Shown: positions 44,991 through 57,300 of the stretch, piece by piece
Layout: the number at the start of each line of letters is the position of its first letter
Numbering within the stretch: position 1 is the stretch's first letter
Source of the DNA: Meandrina meandrites
Taxonomy: Eukaryota; Cnidaria; Anthozoa; Scleractinia; Meandrinidae
Assembly (NCBI GenBank): GCA_963693305.1
Contig: OY855905.1
Location: 4,929,201-4,993,200 of the forward strand
Length of the DNA: 64,000 bases
Direction of reading: 5' to 3'
The notes under the pieces: model-generated
What the model was told of the DNA's origin: nothing
Seen by the model: the letters and a program-made list of their open reading frames with translations, nothing else
Databases searched by the model: none
Program-made: the position numbers and the translations under genes

Positions 44991-45316
44991 CGTTATATTC
45001 CCTAGTTTGTCATAGCTTTACATGCTTCTATACATTAAGAAGTGTGGAAGGAGAATGAAGTGTAGAACCCGGGATTTCATGGCCAGTGCTGGACATATGT
45101 GAATTTTTCAGAAAATTTTCAGTTTTGTAAACTTTGATGAATCAAGATTCACTGTTCTTGATTTTTCTGAAAAGGAATCTACAGCTTATTCAGTGAGATG
45201 TTCAAATACTCAACGTTAGAATTATTTCATTGTTTATATAGAAGCACAGAATTGGGAACTGTTCTGGTCATTGTCCAAACTGGTTAGTTGGGTTTACTGG
45301 TGTCGTGCAGAAGAGG

Positions 45317-48300
45317 ATGTGGCCAGTTCGCCGATCTCGAACAGACAAGTTATGGGAAAGCCGCAGGAATATAGAATACCAAGAAAAGGTTCGTGTTTAA
45401 CTCTACAATCAACAAGCTTTGTTTGCATGGCGATAAAACGTTACAGCATAGCAAAAGCATGAGGTAATTTCGATGAAAAATTCTATATAAAAAACAATAA
45501 AGATAAAACCAAACAAACAAACAAACAGTAATCGAGCGCGCGTTTAACAACTAATTTGCCTCTCATATCAATACAGGACAATATAAACTGCACTTATAGA
45601 CTGCAAAACAGTCGTTTTTTTCTCTTAAATCATCTTTTAACAATCGCTTTGATGAACGCTTTCTCAAGAAATACTACTGCTTTGCAGTCTACTGCACTAA
45701 TTGCAAATTAATATAATAATCAGTGGAGTTCATTAATTGCACAATCAAACCTGTAGTAAGCGGTCACCCTTAGGAAATGACCCACCAAACTTCAAGACAA
45801 TTGGTAACAGTAAAGTTCAGTAAGAAAATAGAAGCAGTTTCAGATCAGCCTTTGAACTTCCAGACTTTTGCACAATAACTTTCTGTAAAATCAAATCAGT
45901 ACAGCCGGTTTTTCCAAGTGTTTTTGATTTCCTCAAACACACGTTTATTTAAACACGCCACTGAATACAGGTCGTAAACATTCTGCCGTCCAGCCGTCTA
46001 CATAATCTAACACTCTCAGTAATGGTAATTTTTGTGGTAGTCGTCATTTCTGCCTGTAATTTGTAGGCCGGCTTTTACGTGGGGAGAAAAACCTAGCACC
46101 AAGACGAAACTGAGGCGATTCGCTCCTTAGATTTAAAGGCGAGTTCATACACCGTTTTACCGAGAGTGCACTGTCTGATTTTATTGTGCCGGACAACATC
46201 ATGAGAAAAAAATAACAGTATACGACCCTAACCTCGGCCTCTAGTCTCCAGCTTTGGGAAAAATAAGATTTATGTATTCTATATGGCTTTTTTATAATGT
46301 CGAATGATCATCATCTAGTCCTCTTTGTCCCATGGGGGACATAGGGCATCCACAATTGCCTTCCATTCCTGTCGATCTTGAACCGCTCTTGATCTCCATC
46401 AAGTCGCATGGCAGCAGCTTATAATCCTTTCATATCCGGCTTTATTCTTCCAGTGCAACAGGTTGGAAAGACATCTGAAGAAGCATCACAGCTTGCTTGA
46501 ACAACTACAAAATTTGGTTGAGGATGAGAGTTCAGTGGAGCTTGAGCAGGTAAGCAACCCTTTTTGCACAATGCATACTCCCCTTGATATTTTTCACGGG
46601 AATTAATTAGAAATAAGCGTTTTAAAAAATGGTGTCTGTTTTTTTACTTGCATAGGAATTGACAGAAATGTGTACAACCAATGCTAAACTTTTGTGCTTC
46701 ATCGCGAAAGGAGATCCAATGTGTAATCTGCCATCCAACCTTCAAGGTATCATTCAGTTCATGGTAACCTAGATTTATCCAGCCAAAGACAATAAACTGC
46801 AATCATTAATGTACCAATATATGGTGTTTCTTGACTACGTTGTCAGTCATAATGGCGAATATTGTATACCTAAAACAAAATATTCCTTAATAAACCCGCT
46901 TTTTTTCTTTTGACATAGTCAACTTGTGCAGCGTTAATTTCTTCACAACAGTAACAGCGCTCTTTTTGAATGGGGTCGAAGACTGACAGTTGCCAAATTG
47001 AGAAGCGCGTGCACCTCTCTGGACTGAATGAATGTATCCGTAGTTAGCAGGGGTTCATTAAGTCGGAATTTGTTACGTAAAACGTACAATCCACTCTATT
47101 ATATGCAAAAATGGCCGGTTCTTTCGAGAATTTTTGATCGTTAGTCCACTGAATAACTTCAAGGTTCCAAATTTTACCCATTAAAGACCATGACATGATA
47201 TATCTTAAAAGCCTTTGGTTCATAACAGAACAATGTTACATCATTATTTTGGGTTTCACTTTGCTTTTTTTATTTGTTTGCTTTTTAATAAGGTTTATTC
47301 GAGGATGCAATAAAAAAGGATGATTTTTTGAAGACAGAGCTTGAGCGTCAAAACATCCAACTTGTTAATCACAGAAGTGTGTTTGAGTCTGCTCCAGGCC
47401 GTCGAAGTTCAAGACAACTTCCGAAAATTAACACTATTGAAGAGGTGAAAGTTATTGAGGGGATCTTACAAGGTGGTGCAAAGATATGAACTTTATTTTT
47501 GAGTTATTAAAATAATATTTTACGAATGAGCGCAGAGAATGTGTAAAATGTTGTTTTTAACACGAGAAAATAGAATTTATATCTTTAAGCCGCGGTGTAA
47601 TTTTCTTTTTTATTTTATAGACAAAAACATGAATTAATAAAAGAAACTTTTGGGGTCATTGTTGGCGAGGATATCAAAAATACTCGCGTCTATACTTAAG
47701 TCCAAATTATGATCTGCTGAACTAATAGCACCAAAACAAATAACTACCTTCTACTTTGCACAATTCGGATTTTAAAAAGGGCCTTTGTCTGATGGTAAAT
47801 GTTGTGTTTCATGTTGTAGACTGATACCTCTTTGGAGCAATTATCAAGCACTTGTGATATCAAAAGAGAGCAAAAACAGGCTGCAGAAAAGAAACGTGTG
47901 CCAAGGTTTGTATTGTCGAATAATTGTAACTTTGTAGCGTTAGATACTGCAGACTAAATTTTCAATTTCACGATGATATCTCTATAGTGTATGTAAAAAA
48001 ATTATGCTGTAGGGTCTGTGTGTATTGAAGATATACAAATAATTATAAAAAACTTTCCGAGGCACTTGCCAGATAAAGACAAGAGCAGTTCTTGAAGGCT
48101 TCAAATATCACTCGTACCAGAATCTACAAATTCTTCTTAAGTTCGTGCGATTCCCACATTTCGGTAATATGTGTTGAAGAGAGAAAATATATTATGAGCA
48201 AAACATTTAATGGAAAGACTTGCAGTCATTTATAGCAATTTTATTTTCTTATCATCGTTCGTTCGTTGTTTATTATATAGGAAGCGAGGCTACCAACTCT

Positions 48301-51300
48301 TTGTGCGTAAGTTTCAAGAGCCTGGAAATGTTCTTGTGGATAATCTGAAACCATCTGACAAAGGAGAGAGTTTGGTAACAGCTGTGGAAGAAAAGATTGG
48401 CTACCTCCCTTCTGGCTGTGAACTCATGGCGGGAAGTAAAAAGGTATCAATGACTAGCAGTTCTGGTTTCATTCTTCTATAGTTGTTTTTCGTTTTAAAA
48501 TTTAGATTAGGGCCACTAAATAGCTTTTTTTATCTAGTATTACCCTCCATAAATAAAGTTGCTTGCTTATTGACTGACTGACTGACTGACTGACTGATCG
48601 GCTGGCTGGCTGGCTGACTGACTGACTGACTGACTAACTGACTAATTGGTCAGTATTTCCAGAAAATCAGCTTCGCACATGCATCACATTGTATTAAATG
48701 CAGGGTAAATCGTTCACACGCTGCTAACGGTTGCAAGAGATGTCCGACCTCATTCTGACAGGGACCTGAAGGGGGGAAATGGGAACTGGATTTGGCTAAT
48801 TTTTGACTGGGAAAATGAGGTTTGGGTCGTTGGGAATGGTGCCGGGACTTGGGCAAATGTAGGCAGGGATCGATAGCTTTGATGTTCACTGCCTGGAAAA
48901 AGTACTTTATTAAATATCCATTCAATTGTAGGTTTCTTTCTTGATTTTAGCTTCTAAAGAACCAAACATTGGAAGAGCAAGGGATTAAAGGTAAATCAAA
49001 CATCACTTTAAGACAAATCCGAGGTAAGTTTCCCCCGACGGACTCAGTTCAGGTCAAGAGTTAAAGAACCGTTATCACCAACGAAGCTACTGAAGAACTA
49101 CTCAGATAAAGTGACAACATTTCATGTATTTACTTTATAAAAGGTATGGAACCAAACACTGAAACATGTGGGGTTCAAACAAAGAAACCACAGAACAATA
49201 CTAAGCCTGTAAATGGTAAGCACTTCTAGTGTTTTATTTAATTATTTTCACTAGTTTTATTTAGCGACTATACGTGGAACATTTTTAACTAACCCAAAAC
49301 AGCTCTGAATCTATGGTATGCATGTTTTCTCATCAAGTCATTTTGACACCATTTGAAGCATGGTTGCAGTCTTATCATAGTTCCGCAACCTTTCACTTAA
49401 TTGTGTTTCTACAGGTTTGGAATCTCGCTTGGTTGATTATATTTGTTATTATAAAATGCAATTAAAATACAGTATTTTTGTTACCGGAAAATACCTGTTT
49501 AGAATCGAGACTCTTGTGAACGATTAAATACCACATACGTTTTGGGTGCAGAAGATGAAATGATAGGGTCAGTAAGCCGCTCGGCAGGCTTTCAACAGCT
49601 GGCGTTTGAAATCCTACGACAGAATAAAGCCTAAGTTTGTTTCAAAACTATTATTATCATGATAGATATATTTGATGGCAAAACAAGAAAGGAGGCATTA
49701 GTGAACCAAGTCAACAAAGAGCAAGACATTGACCCTGAATTTGATCCTGGCCAAGAAACAGATCAGGCATTTGGTATTTCTAAAGAGGTAGACGCATAGC
49801 TGGAAATGTTAGATTTCTGTTATTGTGTTCTATACAAGAGGTCCGGACCTAAATAAACTGTTTTATTTCTTCTTTACTTTGTATAATTAATTAGTAGATT
49901 AACCTTATTAATCTGAAAGTTTCGTTTTCTATTTAAGACTGAGGGCTCTTTGAAACAATCATCCAACCCTTGTGATGTCAAACTAAGAGAAAGCAATGAG
50001 GCCATTAAAAAGAAATGTGTTCCAAGGTTTGTATTGATGTTACAGAAATTCTGGTTTTGGTTTTGATTTTGCAGCGATTTTAGAAAAAGTTACAATAATT
50101 TAATATTCCTCTGTGCTGTGCAAGACTAAATTGAGCGAATTATGCCATATTAGACAATTAAAGTGTACCGCAGAAACGAAGAAATGCTGTTACCAAAGGG
50201 GAAAAAGGTTTATGTTCTTGTTGATTTTCACAGTAAACAAGTCTACCAGCTATTTGTGCGTAAGCTTCAAGAGCCTGGAATCGTTGTTGTGGACAACCTA
50301 AGGCCATCTGACAAAGGAAAACATTTGATTTCAGCCGTAGAAGGAAAGATTGGCTACTTGCCTTCTGGCTGTGAATTCATGGCGGGAAGTAAAAAGGTAT
50401 GACTGACAGTTTTTGTTTTACGCCAATCTTCTTTAATGCCATTCATTTTAAACTGCTATTGTGTTTGGAGTATTAGCTGTAATTTTTCTTTGCAAATGCT
50501 ATCTCTAAACTAAGCCAAATCAAGTGACAGAGTTAAACATCGATATCTTTAAATATCACATCAATCATGCAGCACATAGGCCAGAAATCAACGACAAGCA
50601 AGAAAACAAGTCACGTTATTTTTCTCACTGGACAGATGACTACCATTGGCTATCCGCAAAATTAAAACGTTTTCCAACTTGTGGCGGAAGTCAAACAAAG
50701 TAGACAATTGACTAATTAGTCAAGTTAACCCTTGCTATTTTCCATTCTTTTCGATTAAATAATGCCATTTACTTTTGTTACCATTGAATCTTTTTCTGAT
50801 TTAAGCTAATAAAGAACCAAACTTTAGAAGAACAAGGGATTAAAAGTGAATCAAACATCACTTTAACGCTTCATCTTCTTGGAGGTAAGGTTCGGATTTA
50901 TCTTCCTCGAACACAAAATTTCTAAACGTGCAATTCCTTATCTGAAAATATCGATTTTGTTAGGAGTGCATGTCACGAATTTTAAGGATCTGATCTCCAG
51001 GGCCAATGTACCGAAGAATTACTTACAGCAGGTAACGCCATTTCATTATTTACTTTACGGAATTAGGTATGGATCCAAACCCTGAATCAACTGGGAGTGA
51101 TACTAAGCCAGTAAATGGTGAGTGTTCGTATTTGTCAGTGATATATCCTTGCTTTAACACATCTACTCCTGGAGATTTTTGAAAATAAAAGAAGCTGGGT
51201 CACGGGCGGGCATGCGCATGCGGTGACGAAATATTCTGAAAAAATAGAGCCTAGCGTTTAAAAATCGTCGAAGAGATGGCTTACTATATTCTATCCGGAA

Positions 51301-54300
51301 GTATCTTGCCAATCCTTGAATGGCTTAGATCCTTGTGAGAGCTGATATACATAATTTGGCTGTTGTGGAGTACTTCAACTGAGTGAGTGAAATTTCCTTG
51401 ATGTCGTGAGTCTTCTCGTGGTGCTAGGCGGTCTGGGAACTATCCCAGACAAATACACGCTTCGAATGCCCTACCAATCCTGTCCAATTTTGGCAAAAGG
51501 GCTATCGAAGAATTCGATTGAATTAAATTTGGTATGTTTCCTGAAGCCGTCGCAGAAGCCGTGTACTGCAACTGTTGTTTTGAGGAACTCAGAGGCAAAC
51601 AATAAGGCAAGATGTTGCAGCGATAAGGCCTTCGCATTTCAAGCACTATAAGTCTTAATCGTTCTTTGGCAAATGTGGTGGTAACACAGCATTGCTACCA
51701 TTTTTTTAATTTTCTAAACCAAACCAGTCAACAGCCATTCTAAAAAAACAAAATCAAAATTAACTAAAAGCAAACATCTAATGTTTGAAACCCTCATTGA
51801 ATGAATTAATCAATAACAAGCTTTACTTGTGTGTAAGTATGTTGTAAGGGCGTCCATTAAGGAAGCCCAAGGATGATAGCCTAAATAATTATTATGTTTG
51901 ATTTTCTTATTCGATGTGTTATTTTTATTACTTAAAGTCCCTACGAAATGGAAAAAGGCTGAGGTCGCTAAATGGGTGGACGATGTTTGTGATGAGTATG
52001 AAATCGTCCCTGAGGAAGTCCAAGAATTGAAGTTATTAAATGGAGCTGGTCTCTCCTGTCTTCCAAAGGAAGACTGGCTTCGGAGATCACGTCAAGGCGA
52101 CTTTATGTTTATGAAATGGAATGAATTGGTCAAAACCCTCTCAGGAATGAACGAGAAAGCAAGTGCTTCCAATTCAGAATTCGATACCTTACCTATAAAA
52201 ACAAAAGGTTAGTAGAGTAGTTTCATAACTGAAATTAACTTTACCAGTTGAAATATTGTCTCTTTAGTAACATTATGGGCACTCGTTTTCTCACGTTAAA
52301 TTGAATTTGAACTTGAATTGAGTCTATTTTATGATTTTGTAACATTTGTAACATTTTATGTGTAAAACAGCATCAAGGTCCCGGTTGTTAAAGAGTGGAT
52401 AACGTCATCCGAGTGGGCAGCTACGCTATCCACTGGATACTGATTTATCTGATCGATAGAGTTATCCATGCCCTTTCAACAACCAGACCTTCAAAAGCCT
52501 GGGCTTAGTAAGGCAGTTCACGATATCCCACGTTTATTTAACAGATCAAGCTGAACATAAAGAGTCCTTAAGCGGAGCGACGAATGTTAAAGAAGAAAGT
52601 GCTGAGGTTCATGTCACGCATGTCCAAAACATGTAAGTACAATTTAAAAGGAAACAAAACAGAAAGCGATATCTTGAACACTGCCGGCGTAGAGTCGGCG
52701 TTTATTTCTGATTGAAAACCAGGCTTAAAAGTTTACAAATCTCGGCAGAACTCGGCAGAACTTTGTTCTAAAGTTCTCTTGGAAAGGAAATTACAGAATT
52801 CTTTAGACTGCAAAGAATGGTCGTCATTGAGAAGTGTTAAAATCAATCGTGTAGCAGACTAAACCGACAGTTTGGCATAAAATTGTATGAACTGGGAGAG
52901 TTTCGTTCGAAGACAAACTTACATTCACATTGCCGCTTAGATTCTTCTTCGAGTTTCTGTAATTCTTCATTATCTAGCTGAGAGGACTGATAACTTGCTT
53001 CTGTTAGGTCTTGCAGTCATTTTGTTGTTATAAAGCTCAAAAACAGCCTGTAGTTGCAGATGCCAGCGCCTCGACTCAAATTCAAGTGCCGCCAGCCAGC
53101 AAGAAAACGTCGCGAACAGTTGAATGGTTTTCAATTCTGATTGGCTGGCTTCGTTATTTTCTTGTTTCTGATTGGTCCACGACCGCAGGCTAAAATATAT
53201 TTTAGCCCGCTGAATTCTCCATTTTTGCCCGCAAAATACGCCGCAATGCCCGATGAAATAATTATAATTTCTGATTTTTGATGAGGAAAATTTTATTGTT
53301 TGGCGATACAGCGATATCCCATTCAAATTTCCGTATTCGTATCGTGACAAAAAATATCGCGGTTCAACGGTGCATCAATGCACCGGTGTATCGTTGCAGC
53401 CCTAGAATAAGAACGAAACATCTGTTAATATACACTCTATTCACGGCAAAAGTGCTCAGATGTACATCGTGACACACAACAGCTACTCCAGAGACGCTTC
53501 ATTTAAACAGTCACCACACCAATTCACACACGAATTCATCAACGATCTGCCCTCTGAACACTCATAGATTTGTCTCAACCTACCGTTTATTGTGTGGACA
53601 TTGTTTTAAATTGTTTTCGTGCTTCTCCCTGCAAGAACCGATCATTCTTGTTTGGTGTTGAGTGATCACAGTTGTTCCACTCCTCAAGTATACGACGTTT
53701 TCTCCATGCAGACGTCAATGTACCTGGCACATTTTCATCACACGGCTCACTCTGTATTACAAAAACAACTGAAGCATTTTTCCCTTCACAGGAAACCTGC
53801 ACGGATTAAAACTTTGCAGCAATCAGTACTGCACGGCTTGCCCTTTTCAACACTGAATAATCTTGATCTTAAAGGCCTAAACTTCGGTTCCAGCTACTTT
53901 TATTGCAATTGGGATCTAAGCTTAACCGGTACAAAGATGACCAACTCACCTCAACCCCTAGTGCCAGTTCTTTTCTATACGTTTTCCAGTTTCCGTTTAT
54001 CTCTTCTCCACTCTTTGCGTCAGTATAATCGTCGTCCTCCTTCTTGATCAGCCCTCCGCCTTTCCTTGTACGCATTGAAGGCAGAATTTACAATCTAGTA
54101 TCTGAATTTCCTGCTGTATAAAGAAGCACTGTATCCGGAGAACCCTTTCGCTTACATGACCTTCCTTTCTTCTGCCCTCAACTTCAGCTCAAGTATTGGC
54201 AAGCTCTTTTCTTGGTGCATCAATGGAGAGTCTCATCAAATCATGAAGATTTCTGTGAGCGCTCTTGTTAGCTTGGTACCAATAGTTTGAGCGGATTGAG

Positions 54301-57300
54301 TGTTCAGCTTAGGTTTCTTGTTTCTGACTCTCAATCTGGCCGTATTCGCGTATTAGCATTTATGTAACAATGAAAGTTATTTTCACTAAACAGTAGACTC
54401 GAATTATTCACCAGATGTCGTCGAGAGCTTATTATTCTCTACATTATTTTCGCTAATTTTTATTCTCTAATGTTTTGTTATTGGCCTTAGATCTGAAGAA
54501 AACAAAACAATTGGTCCATTTGGTGAAAAAAGCACATTTGATGATCTGGGGGAAACTCTGTCCATAGATCAAATAAGCAGCCAAGCACCAAACGTTGGCG
54601 ATGTAATCACGGCTATGGGCCTTTGTTCGTCACGACCTAACAACAGGGGAGGTGCTGGATCTGTGCTACTGAGAAACGATCCTCCAGCAGGCAGTCCTCA
54701 GTTTTTACAACTAAAAGTTGATATCCGAGCGAACCCAAATTCAAATGTTCGGACGAAGTACATAGTGGGGAATGTGCTCAATCTTCAATTTGGAGATGAG
54801 CTTGTCATCCGAGGGCGAGTGGAAGCACTTGACGATGGATTCAAAAGCAAAAGACAAGGTTTTAAAATTCTTCCATTTAAAGTTGTCGTTGATTCCGATT
54901 ACCACGCTGCTGTCAAGAAAAAAGTCGAAAAACTAAAACCACAATTGTTTCGACAATTCTCAACTCCTTGGCCTATAACCTATGGACTTTTTCCAGCGGA
55001 GTTAGACTCACAGCCCCTTTGGCTAGGTAATAAGCTTTTGAAAGATAAAGATGTAATTTGGCTACCTCCTGAAACCAGTCAACAGAAACTTAAAGAATTT
55101 GCTGTTGCAGCAAGGAATTGCCGAACAACTGACATATTGGTGGGTGTTAAGCCAGATGGTAGCCTTATTGGTACTAAAATGACAAGGGAAGAAGTTGGAA
55201 CGAGGAGAGAACTGTTATGTACATCAATCAATGCCATACTTCCATCCGGTGACCGTGCAATTAAATATTGTGAAAACGCTTCCGAGGCTACAAGTTTGGT
55301 TGCAGATGGTAAATCATCGTTTGTCGCCTTTATGTGGTTACAGGACCGCAATGATAACTGCAGTGAACCGTTCGAGGATGACAGCATTAGAGTGGTGATT
55401 CATGTTCACGTCGCAAAAGGAGCTAAACCTTTGTATTTCACGAAACAAGATGATACACATGCGTATGTTCGTGAGGTCACAAGTACACAGAAACTGACCG
55501 ACTTTGATGATTTACTCAGCCGACTAGAATCATTAGCTTGGCGGAACATTGCAGAAATAAACATTCAGCAAGAAATAGACAAGGCCTCAGTATTTATGAA
55601 GTGCCCAGAAAAGTATGAGCTTTTCAAACAACTTCACTTAGAAAGTAACCAAAGGGAATTTAAGGCCATCTACGGAGATCCCAAAGATATAATTTTGAAA
55701 GACTATGTTGCTAAATATACAGCCGCGTTTTTGAGCACCGAAGGTGGTGACATTTATTTTGGAGTAGAAGAAGACCAGAAAACGAAACTCGGTCATGTTC
55801 TTGGGGTGATCTTGTCAAGTGAAGAGAGAAAAGAATTATTAAGAGAAAGCGCGAAAATAGTGTGCAATTTCTGGCCTCCTGTTCACAGCAGCCAGTTTTT
55901 TATTAGATTTGTAGACCTCGAGTGTCAAGGTGGCCTTTCTAGACATGTACTGAAATACCCAAAAACATCTCAAAAGGGACAAGGCATACATATTTTACTG
56001 TCCACTGGCGAACAAAAAGCGGAAGAAATACAGAAACTCGCAAAACAAATTACAAGCAGGTTACAGCCAGGAAGTGGGAGATTGTCATTATTGCGAGTTG
56101 GACCTTCTCGCTACTGTTTAATAAGTGAACAAACAAAATCGGTTAATACTGAACAACTACTGGCAGACCTAGAAAAGGACCACAACTTCATGTCAAAGGT
56201 GAAGCTAGAAGAAATGGAAGAAGCAGAACTGGTCAAGGTGTCACGAGACCTATGTGTAGTGCATTTAAATGTCAAGAAGTCTCCATATCCGATTCATTTG
56301 TGTCATCCTCCCCATACCTTGAGGTTTGCTCCCAGCGGAGAACTCCAACCAATGCTGCCTTCAGATATCTTGGAACGTTTTAAAACGAGCAAAAGCGAAT
56401 TTAGCATTGAAACATTTCTTCGTTCTGTTGATAATTTTGACACAGGGTTTAATTCATTTATTTTAATGGCTTCTCCGCTCAAGTTTTATAACGAAGAAGA
56501 CATATATGGTATGGTGATTCCAGAGTGGCTTTTGGTCCTTGATTTTGACCAGCATCCGCACGAGAGTGGACATCTATTCCATGTCTTCCAGAAACAACAT
56601 GACCTTCACCAGGGAGAGAGGAACCTCTATCTTAACACACCTCTTGATCGCAAATTAAACATCAACCCAGATAATGGCACTAGTTGGTGCGCAGTTAGGG
56701 GCTATCAAGAACTCGCTCATACCCTTTCTGAAGGTAGCCATGGAGAATGGAACATATCACATGGGCAAATGGTTAAAACACATCTCAGTGATGAGCTTAT
56801 TGTCCAGGTAAATCCAAACCACCTTGTTGTTGTTTGTCTCTGTGATGAGGATCACGAAGATCTCCTACCATCTATGCAATTACTTCTGGAACACTTATTT
56901 TCCATCTGGAAAAGGACAACTATAATTTTTGTTTGCCCAAGTAGAGGTTCAGAAACTTTAATGATGAAAAAACTTATACAACCTCTTCATAACAGCTATG
57001 GAAACAGAATAAAGAAGGACAATGTTTTCGTCGTGTCACCGCAACATCTTGCCCGTCATCTTGCAGTAAAGCTCCCTGCCCCTTACTGCCCTGAAAATGC
57101 ATTTCAAATACCAAAGAAATTGCGTCTCCCTGATGGCGACCGCTCAATTCCAGAAACTCTTCCACAGAATATCAGACAAGCAGTGCATGGCCATTTGCAG
57201 ATTATGTACCTGAAAACCGGTATGGCAGCAACTCCTGAGGAGGTAGAGAAAGCCAGAGAGGACTTTTACTCGGGATCTGAGATAAGTTCTGTTGCGCTTG

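Larger units (their letters stand above)
39172..45095. mobile_element. 5.9-kb DNA transposon with minisatellite-built inverted ends
   Basis: The left end catgtccaatactggccatg, gaaatcccgggt and ctacacttcattctccttcc recurs inverted at the right end (ggaaggagaatgaagtgtag, acccgggatttc, catggccagtgctggacat). Each end continues into an array of a 100-bp repeat, left 39260-40562 and right 43505-44990, in opposite orientations. The effective terminal inverted repeats are therefore ~1.4-1.8 kb. The centre carries transposase-like exons (40561-42000) and a nested inverted-repeat element. Zisupton/KDZ-type or fold-back-type elements come to mind, but the superfamily is not certain. Confidence 0.75.

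Noticed and set aside
45241..45316. Upstream extension of the first SAMD9-like exon to an acceptor at 45240
   Set aside because: The frame is open but no earlier exon joins it; starting at ATG 45317 is simpler, though unproven.
53619..54047. 142-residue plus-strand frame in the SAMD9-like intron
   Set aside because: Composition is Ser/Leu/His-rich without domain; the opposite strand looks more exon-like.
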